The notes under the pieces were generated by a model. It did no database searches and was not told where the DNA came from. It saw nothing but the letters and a program-made list of their open reading frames with translations. Position numbers and translations under genes: made by a program. Below are positions 6,206-11,373 of a DNA stretch of 11,373 nt, in pieces. Origin of the DNA: Rhodobacterales bacterium (lineage in GTDB: Bacteria; Pseudomonadota; Alphaproteobacteria; Rhodobacterales; Rhodobacteraceae); contig JANXPK010000192.1 in NCBI GenBank assembly GCA_025357355.1, forward strand, positions 1 through 11,373. The letters run 5' to 3'. Every line of letters starts with the position of its first letter. Position 1 is the first letter of the stretch.

Positions 6206-6231
6206 AAAAGCGGGCTTCGGCCCGCTTTTTT
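6206..6231 (+). terminator. Intrinsic terminator after peptide gene 3
   Basis: AAAAGCGGGC, loop TTCG and GCCCGCTTTT form a perfect 10-bp stem with a UUCG loop and a run of T residues. It is nearly identical to the terminator after peptide gene 1. Confidence 0.92.
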
Positions 6232-6370
6232 CATTCGGCAGAATTCAGCCAAACGTGATCCCCACTCCGCGACTTGTGTCTGGCGTGCCCAGCGTCCGTA
6301 GACCATGAAGGAGACGTCGGTTCTGACCGCAAGGCAGGCTTTCCGGCCATTTGGTCAAGGAGGAGGCATC

Positions 6371-8119
6371 ATGAACACCAGACGCATCATCTGGGCAACT
6401 CTTGTCACCCTGTCAGGCCTTGTCGCGGCATCAGCCGCCTCGGCAGATGGCTGCACCGCGCTGAAACAGGCCTGCAAGGCGGCGGGCTTTCATGCCGGAG
6501 CGTCGGCCAGCGGTATCGGCATCGGGGCCAATTGCATCGATCCCCTGCTAAATGGCGCCACGCCGCCCGGGACAGGGAACCTGGCGCTGCCGGCGGTGGC
6601 GGCTGACGACGTCGCGGCCTGTGCAGCCGTCAAAGGCACGGGTTCCACCAAGGCAAAGGCCGTGGCCAAGGAGTCTCCCGCCATCGACGGCGCCCCTGCT
6701 CCGGGCGGCAAGCCGGCAGCGGCCCTTGCACCGCCCAAGGGCAGCGCCGCGGGGCCCAATATCGTCTTTGTGCTGGCCGATGACTTCTCGCTCAACCTTA
6801 TGACGACGCAGAACAACATCTTGGCGCAGAGCATGCCCAACCTGGCGAAGATGATGCGCGAGGGGGCAAGTTTCAGCCAATATTTCGTCACCGATTCGCT
6901 ATGCTGTCCGTCGCGCACCTCGATCTTCACCGGCATGTTCCCCCACAATTCCGGGGTCTATACCAACACATCGCCCGACGGCGGTTTCGGCAAGTTCATG
7001 GCCCAGGGAGATGATGGCAAGACCTTTGCGGTGGCGCTGCACGACAAGTTCTACCAGACCGCGATGATGGGAAAATACCTGAACGGCTATGAGCCTACGC
7101 GCGACGGCGTCGGCAAGGGGTGGAGCGATTGGGCCGTCGCCGGCAACGGCTATCCGAATTACAATTATGCGCTGGACAACAACGGCATCCTGGACACGCC
7201 GCCCGCGCATCTGACGGACCAGATTTCGGAACTGGGCCAGACCTTCATCAAGCAGGCCGTCGGCAGCCCGTTCTTTCTGGAACTGGCGACCTTCTCGCCA
7301 CATGCGCCCTATGTCCCGCCGACGCGCTACGCCAATGCCTTTGCCGACATCGGCTACCCGGTGACGCCCGCCTATCAGGCACGGCCGGACGCTGCCGCTC
7401 CAAGCTGGCTCAAGGCCATTCCGCCGATCTCGCAAAATCAACTGGCCCGGCTGGCGGAGGATTTCCGCAAGCGCGTGCGGTCCGACAAGGGCATCGACGA
7501 TATGATCGGTGCGGTTCGTAAAGAGCTGGCCGATCTGGGCCTTGCGGACAACACCTATGTGATATTCAGCTCTGACAACGGTTATCACATGGGTGAGTAT
7601 TCGATGTATGCGGGCAAGCAGACCCCGTTTGACACCGATATCCACGTGCCTCTGGTCATCGTCGGGCCAGGCATCGCTGCAGGGACAAGGATCGACGACA
7701 TCACGATGAACGTCGACTTCGCGCCCACGTTCCGCGAATTGGCGGGGCTCGCGCCCTCGGCCAGCGTTGATGGCCATTCGCTGGTGGCACTCCTGCATGG
7801 CGGGTCCGAGGCCAAGCGCAACATGGCGCTGGTCGAACACGTCCACACCGGGCCGCGCTCTGACAACCCCGACGCTCAGACCCAGAAATCCGGCGATCCG
7901 CCGAACTATGTGGCGCTGCGGCTGGCCGATGCAATGTATGTCGAATATGACGGCGGCGAGGTCAACTATTACGACCTCAAGGCCGACCCATACGAATTGC
8001 ACAACATCGCAGGCACCTTGTCGGCGGAAAAGCTGAAGGCGCTGCATGCGGCGCTGCAGGCCAACCACAGCTGCGTGGGCACGGCGGCTTGCATGGCGGC
8101 TCAAGGCCTTGCACCCTAA
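6371..8119 (+). CDS. Secreted type I sulfatase with an N-terminal four-cysteine domain
   Basis: A 582-residue member of the alkaline phosphatase/sulfatase superfamily, predicted to hydrolyse sulfate esters in the periplasm or outside the cell. The start at 6371 has a strong AAGGAGGAGG; an upstream in-frame ATG (6305) would bury the signal peptide. Residues 1-25 are a signal peptide ending ASAASA. Residues 26-88 are a small domain with Cys28, 35, 55 and 84, followed by an Ala/Pro/Gly linker to about 128. The sulfatase domain begins PNIVFVLADDFS (Asp137, Asp138 for metal). It has the formylglycine signature CCPSR (Cys178 as the modified residue), GKYLNGY (Lys235), SPHAPY (His311), FSSDNGYHMGE (Asp402, Asn403) and a late Lys416/His425. 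All core residues are present. No formylglycine-generating enzyme is in the window. Substrate unknown. Confidence 0.9.
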   Translation: MNTRRIIWATLVTLSGLVAASAASADGCTALKQACKAAGFHAGASASGIGIGANCIDPLLNGATPPGTGNLALPAVAADDVAACAAVKGTGSTKAKAVAKESPAIDGAPAPGGKPAAALAPPKGSAAGPNIVFVLADDFSLNLMTTQNNILAQSMPNLAKMMREGASFSQYFVTDSLCCPSRTSIFTGMFPHNSGVYTNTSPDGGFGKFMAQGDDGKTFAVALHDKFYQTAMMGKYLNGYEPTRDGVGKGWSDWAVAGNGYPNYNYALDNNGILDTPPAHLTDQISELGQTFIKQAVGSPFFLELATFSPHAPYVPPTRYANAFADIGYPVTPAYQARPDAAAPSWLKAIPPISQNQLARLAEDFRKRVRSDKGIDDMIGAVRKELADLGLADNTYVIFSSDNGYHMGEYSMYAGKQTPFDTDIHVPLVIVGPGIAAGTRIDDITMNVDFAPTFRELAGLAPSASVDGHSLVALLHGGSEAKRNMALVEHVHTGPRSDNPDAQTQKSGDPPNYVALRLADAMYVEYDGGEVNYYDLKADPYELHNIAGTLSAEKLKALHAALQANHSCVGTAACMAAQGLAP

Positions 8120-8126
8120 GGCCGTT

Positions 8127-8150
8127 GTGGTCCGGCCACCGCCGGGCCAC
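8127..8150 (+). terminator. GC-rich hairpin after the sulfatase gene
   Basis: GTGGTCCGGC and GCCGGGCCAC can pair over 10 bp with one G-T pair and a CACC loop, eight bases after the stop codon. There is no T-tract, so it may be a processing or mRNA-end structure rather than a classical terminator. Confidence 0.35.
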
Positions 8151-8153
8151 ATC

Positions 8154-8182
8154 TTGACAAGCGCCGGTCCTTCCGCGACAAG
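8154..8182 (+). promoter_or_regulatory. Possible promoter of tRNA-Ala
   Basis: A consensus -35 TTGACA (8154-8159) lies 39 bases before the mature tRNA 5' end. At 17-bp spacing the -10 position reads GACAAG, a poor match, so only the -35 element is convincing. Confidence 0.3.
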
Positions 8183-8192
8183 TCCGGCGTGC

Positions 8193-8268
8193 GGGGCAGT
8201 AGCTCAGTTGGGAGAGCGTATCGTTCGCAATGATAAGGTCAGGGGTTCGATCCCCCTCTGCTCCACCA
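8193..8268 (+). tRNA. tRNA-Ala, anticodon CGC
   Basis: A 76-base cloverleaf. The acceptor arms GGGGCAG and CTGCTCC pair with a G3-U70 wobble, the identity element of alanine tRNA. The D-arm is GCTC/GAGC. The anticodon stem TATCG/TGATA holds loop TTCGCAA with anticodon CGC, reading GCG codons. The variable loop is AGGTC and the T-arm is AGGGG/CCCCT around TTCGATC. The CCA end is encoded. Confidence 0.96.
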
Positions 8269-8301
8269 GATCTCATTGCCTATCTCTGATCTTTCCGGTC
8301 A

Positions 8302-8316
8302 CACCCTGATAGGGTG
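8302..8316. repeat. Short inverted repeat downstream of the tRNA
   Basis: CACCCT-GAT-AGGGTG is a perfect 6-bp inverted repeat, followed at 8316-8332 by GGGCC-N7-GGCCC. Either could fold after tRNA transcription, but neither is followed by a T-tract. Apart from this and the repeat at 8356, I see nothing else in the 237-base gap before the PAP2 gene. Confidence 0.3.
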
Positions 8317-8355
8317 GGCCTGGCGTTGGCCCTGGGGGCCCGCATCGGCTCTTGT

Positions 8356-8368
8356 CAGACCCGGTCTG
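8356..8368. promoter_or_regulatory. Inverted repeat upstream of the PAP2-subtilase pair
   Basis: CAGACC-C-GGTCTG is a perfect 6-bp inverted repeat with a single central base, about 140 bases before the PAP2 start. Its GACC/GGTC arms resemble the peptide-gene operators but the spacing differs by one base, so it is more likely a site for a different regulator. Confidence 0.3.
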
Positions 8369-8505
8369 CCTGACCCATCCTGTCAATTCCGGCATCTGGC
8401 CGAGGGCTGGCGGAACCGCAGACCGCCGTCCGATGCGCCAAAATGACGCTGCGTTGACGCTGGCATGGCAGGGGTCGCAAAAAGGCCTTCAGGAGGGGGA
8501 AGACA

Positions 8506-9570
8506 ATGGTCGTCGAAAACAAATCCAACAAGTCGAATAAATCCAACAAGTCCAACAAATCCAACAAATCCGAACTCGATGATGATGAACTGGCTTCGGT
8601 CGGGCAAAGCTCGTCCCTGATGCTGTCGGAGGCGTTGCAATCGGCGATGCTGGCTTTCACGGCACCAAGAGCGGCCGTGACCGATCCCGCGACCCTGCGC
8701 CCGACCGACGAGATGGCGTTCAACCGCCTCAACGACCGGCACCGCATGCATCTGATCACCAAGGCGCTGACCAAAGGGATCGAGGTCAGCGCACTTGGCG
8801 CCGCCGCGGCCAGTCCGCGGGTGGCGAAGGTAATTTGCGCCGGGATGCCGACACTGACCCTGACGCTGGATCTGGGTACTGCGGCGTTCTGGGAAAAGCA
8901 GGTGAACGATCTGGTCAGCCAGAAATGGCACCGCGACGACCGCATGGCCGAGATCGTGTTGCAGCAGACCGATCTTTTGAGCTTCATCACGCTGGGTCTG
9001 CCAGTGGCGCATGACACCCATCCCTGGCTGATGGTTCTGCTGGAAGCGGTGCAAGCGGTGGCGTTTCAGGTGGCGACCGAGTTGAAGGTGCTGTTTGCGC
9101 TGCCGCGACCCTATGAGGTTTCGCCCGATGTCGCCCCGATCATCCGCACCCCGGCGCACAGCTCGTTTCCCAGCGGCCATGCTACCGAATCCTTTGCGGC
9201 GGCTGCAGTGCTGGGCGCGCTGTTCCCGGCGCGGCGCGACCCGATGCGCCGCATGGCCGCCCGCATTGCAATGAACCGCTGCTACGCCGGGGTTCACTAT
9301 GCGGTCGATCACCACGCCGGTGCCATTCTGGGCGACCTCTTGGGGGGTATCGTGGCGCGGCGGGTTCTGGGCACCGACATCCTGACGCCCGCCACAGTCC
9401 CGGCCATCGGGTTTACGGCCGGCATTAACCTCACGGCTGGACCGCTAAGTCTGGATGTCGAAAGCTACGGCATGACCAACGGTATACTTGCGGCCACCGG
9501 CACTGACTCGACCGACCCGGCCAACGGCATTCTGGCGAAACTGGGCGCGCGCGTGCGTTCCGAGCTTTAG
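8506..9570 (+). CDS. PAP2 / vanadium-haloperoxidase-like phosphatase with N-terminal NKS repeats
   Basis: A 354-residue protein of the PAP2 superfamily, which includes acid phosphatases and vanadium-dependent haloperoxidases. The three active-site motifs are in order: KVLFALPRP (Lys194, Arg201, Pro202), SFPSGHA (Ser223, Gly224, His225) and RCYAGVHYAVD (Arg258, His264, Asp268). The usual Ser before Arg258 is Asn. Residues 5-22 are six perfect NKS repeats followed by an acidic ELDDDE segment. No signal peptide or clear multi-helix membrane pattern is seen, and the long helical region before the motifs fits the soluble haloperoxidase-like branch better than membrane lipid phosphatases. The start has a very strong AGGAGGGGG. 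The next gene begins 10 bases after the stop, so the two probably form an operon. Substrate (phosphate ester or halide) cannot be decided from sequence. Confidence 0.82.
   Translation: MVVENKSNKSNKSNKSNKSNKSELDDDELASVGQSSSLMLSEALQSAMLAFTAPRAAVTDPATLRPTDEMAFNRLNDRHRMHLITKALTKGIEVSALGAAAASPRVAKVICAGMPTLTLTLDLGTAAFWEKQVNDLVSQKWHRDDRMAEIVLQQTDLLSFITLGLPVAHDTHPWLMVLLEAVQAVAFQVATELKVLFALPRPYEVSPDVAPIIRTPAHSSFPSGHATESFAAAAVLGALFPARRDPMRRMAARIAMNRCYAGVHYAVDHHAGAILGDLLGGIVARRVLGTDILTPATVPAIGFTAGINLTAGPLSLDVESYGMTNGILAATGTDSTDPANGILAKLGARVRSEL
8518..8571 (+). repeat. Six 9-bp tandem repeats coding for (Asn-Lys-Ser)6
   Basis: Six in-frame units with consensus AACAAATCC encode residues 5-22 of the PAP2 protein. 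Units differ only at third codon positions (AAG for AAA, TCG for TCC, AAT for AAC), so the peptide repeat is exact. Copy number can change by 9 bases without breaking the frame. Confidence 0.95.
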
Positions 9571-9580
9571 GGGCCGCGCG

Positions 9581-11373
9581 ATGAGCTATGACCTCGCGTT
9601 TACGGCACCCGAAACCCTGGCAGAGGGCGACGCGGGCCATGTTCCGGGCAATTATCTGCAAGCGGCCCTGGCGCACGTTCTTGATGAACGCGCAGGCCAG
9701 AGCCGCATCTTGCTGGCCATGCCGGACCCCGGGCGCAATCTGGGGCCGCGCTTTGCGGTCATCGACGCCGACAGCTTGCGCAGCCCGCACCGGACGGCGG
9801 AGTACGTCCGGTTGCTGAACCTCGGGCCGGTCACCGACGAGACAAGGCAGATGTACTTTCTGGGTCCGCCGCTGTCGCCTCAATCGTCGGGACTGCCTGC
9901 AGGCTCCCCGGCCGTGCAAGAGGTCGTGGCCCAGCCTTGGGAGACCGAAGGCGCCCCGCCCTTCCGCGCGGCCATGGTGATCATCGATGCGGGCCTGGCG
10001 TTCTGGAACCCGCGTTTTCGGACCGCTACCGGCCCACGGTTTCGCGAAATCCGCTTTCTTGACTTCGAAGAGGCGGCGGCGGGCTTGAGTGTCAGCCACG
10101 CCCTGAAAGCCGCTGCCATCGCCGATCTGTGCACGCTCGCCGACACGTCGGGCACACATGCGGTGATGGCGAAACTCGGCGCTAGATATCCCAACAGCTT
10201 TTACGGGGCCACCTGGAACCAGGCCGCCGACGGTCTTTGGCATGGCACGGCGGTGGCCGATCTGGCCGCCGGGGCAGACCCGTCAGAGCCCGATGACGTG
10301 GCGCTGTTCGGGATCGAACTGCCGATGACAGTGCTGCGCGATGCCGATGGCGACAGTCTGACAGCGGTTCTGGCAGTGGCGCTGCATGCCGCCATCAAGA
10401 TGTCGGCCAAGTTTGCCGACCGGCCCGTGGTAATCGTGCTGCCCTACGGCTTTTCCGCCGGGCCACAAGACGGCAAGCATCCGGCGGCGGCGACCATCAC
10501 CGCAGTGTTGCAGGCGGCGCCGGGACAGAACATCACGCTGGTGGTCCCGGCCGGCAACCACTTGCAGGACCGCTGCCGCGCCATTCTGCCGCCCGCGCCC
10601 CCCGGTGGACCGGCGCCGCATGTCGATTGGCACATCGCGCCCGACGACTATTCGGTGAACGCGGTCGAAATTCTGATCGCCAACGCCGCCAGCAACACCG
10701 CCCGCGCCACCATCACCCTCCAGCCGCCCAATGCCGCGACCAAGACCGCCCCAATGCTGAGCGCGCATCAGTTCGTTTATCTGACCATCGATGGCACCAC
10801 TGTGGGGATGCTCATGCGCTTTGCCAATTCCGGCACCACGGCGCGCCTGCGGCTGGTGTTGGCGCCCACGGGGCAGACAGGCGGCCCGAACCGGCCCGCC
10901 CCGCATGGCGTCTGGACAATGTCGCGCAACGAGCCTGACCCCGCCGATCTGTGGGTGCTGCGCGATGACCGCGACCCGGTGCTGGATGGCCCCTTCCCGC
11001 GGCGCGCCTCGTTTCTGGAGGATCCGCTTTACCATGACCTTGACGGCAACGGCGCGCCCAGGATGACCGACGACACCGGCAGTGCGGTGCTGCGCAGCGG
11101 CACGCTGTCGGTGCTGGCCACCAGCCCCAAAGCCGTCGTGGTGCAGGCCGACCAGAAATTCGGCGCCGAACCGCAGACGCAGGCGTGGTATTCCGGGCTG
11201 CCGCAGCTTGGCAGGACGCCGGTAAGTGCGGCGGTGCTGGTGGACAACGGTTGGCCCGGTTGCGGCGTGGCCGTCGCCGCCAATGGCACCCAGCAGCGCC
11301 TGCGTCTGTCGGGCACTTCGGCGGCAGTGGGTCTGTACGCGCGTCAGCTATTGGGCCTGCCGCCTGCGCCGCC
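9581..11373 (+). CDS. Divergent S8 subtilase-like protein (partial, cut by right edge)
   Basis: The frame from ATG 9581 is open for 597 codons to the window end. AGGGG lies upstream at suitable spacing, and the PAP2 stop is 10 bases before the start. Subtilase catalytic motifs are recognisable in order: AMVIIDAGLAF (Asp136), HGTAVADLAAG (His221), VVPAGNH (oxyanion-hole Asn326) and LSGTSAAVGLYARQ (Ser580). The triad is complete but the surroundings are unusual: DAG for DTG/DSG, AD for AG after HGTxV, and no Pro after the Ser motif. About 250 residues separate Asn326 from Ser580, against roughly 65 in simple subtilisins, so a beta-rich insertion (about 350-540) is present. No signal peptide is seen. 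It may be an intracellular or non-classically exported protease. The C-terminus is not visible. Confidence 0.8.
   Translation, partial: MSYDLAFTAPETLAEGDAGHVPGNYLQAALAHVLDERAGQSRILLAMPDPGRNLGPRFAVIDADSLRSPHRTAEYVRLLNLGPVTDETRQMYFLGPPLSPQSSGLPAGSPAVQEVVAQPWETEGAPPFRAAMVIIDAGLAFWNPRFRTATGPRFREIRFLDFEEAAAGLSVSHALKAAAIADLCTLADTSGTHAVMAKLGARYPNSFYGATWNQAADGLWHGTAVADLAAGADPSEPDDVALFGIELPMTVLRDADGDSLTAVLAVALHAAIKMSAKFADRPVVIVLPYGFSAGPQDGKHPAAATITAVLQAAPGQNITLVVPAGNHLQDRCRAILPPAPPGGPAPHVDWHIAPDDYSVNAVEILIANAASNTARATITLQPPNAATKTAPMLSAHQFVYLTIDGTTVGMLMRFANSGTTARLRLVLAPTGQTGGPNRPAPHGVWTMSRNEPDPADLWVLRDDRDPVLDGPFPRRASFLEDPLYHDLDGNGAPRMTDDTGSAVLRSGTLSVLATSPKAVVVQADQKFGAEPQTQAWYSGLPQLGRTPVSAAVLVDNGWPGCGVAVAANGTQQRLRLSGTSAAVGLYARQLLGLPPAP

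Noticed and set aside
6270..6281. Possible further operator CGACTTGTGTCT before the sulfatase gene
   Set aside because: Only the GAC-N4-GTC core matches the peptide-gene sites, and there is no second site 33-34 bp downstream, so I do not include the sulfatase in the same regulon.
6899..8152. Minus-strand open frame of 417 codons opposite the sulfatase
   Set aside because: It is a shadow of the sulfatase frame with no domain signature and no start signal.
8193..8571. tRNA-Ala as an integration site for a mobile element carrying the PAP2-subtilase genes
   Set aside because: No integrase, no repeated copy of the tRNA 3' end and no change in composition are seen in the window.
8518..8571. CRISPR-like short repeats
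   Set aside because: The units are 9 bp, contiguous, in frame and without spacers; they are a coding tandem repeat.

Overview
The window is GC-rich, gene-dense DNA from an alphaproteobacterium, most likely a member of the Rhodobacterales. The reasons are the codon bias, the AzlCD pair, a NarL-type two-component system of the kind common in that group, and a bacterial tRNA-Ala with an encoded CCA end. No plasmid, phage, insertion sequence or integrase genes are visible. Two genes run off the ends: a regulator at the left edge (minus strand) and a subtilase-like gene at the right edge (plus strand). Everything else is on the plus strand.

Left part (1-2300): a LuxR-type regulator fragment has an acetoacetate-decarboxylase-like domain followed by a PAS-like domain. 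It is divergent from an azlC-azlD pair, predicted to export branched-chain amino acids. A short gap carries a clear inverted repeat next to the azlC start.

Centre (2388-6231): this is the most interesting part. A membrane histidine kinase and its NarL-type response regulator form an overlapping operon. They are followed by three paralogous genes for tiny secreted peptides of 61-63 residues. Each has a signal peptide, a GS[VI][DE]R-x3-[RQ]CD-like core and a CX11C cysteine pair. A second, orphan response regulator, about 64% identical to the first, lies between peptide genes two and three. Each peptide gene is a self-contained cassette with a tandem pair of GGACC-N2-GGTCC-like palindromes whose centres are 33-34 bp apart, then a Shine-Dalgarno region, the peptide gene and a strong intrinsic terminator. 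The simplest reading is that the two response regulators control the three peptide genes through these paired sites. I do not recognise the peptide family and cannot give its function.

Right part (6371-11373): a secreted sulfatase carries an extra N-terminal four-cysteine domain. It is followed by tRNA-Ala(CGC). Next comes a probable two-gene operon of a PAP2/vanadium-haloperoxidase-like phosphatase, with an N-terminal (NKS)6 repeat, and a divergent S8 subtilase-like protein with a large insertion before its catalytic serine. The subtilase is cut by the window end.

No gene-free stretch exceeds 300 bases. The longest is about 237 bases (8269-8505), between the tRNA and the PAP2 gene. It holds two small inverted repeats and a strong ribosome binding site.
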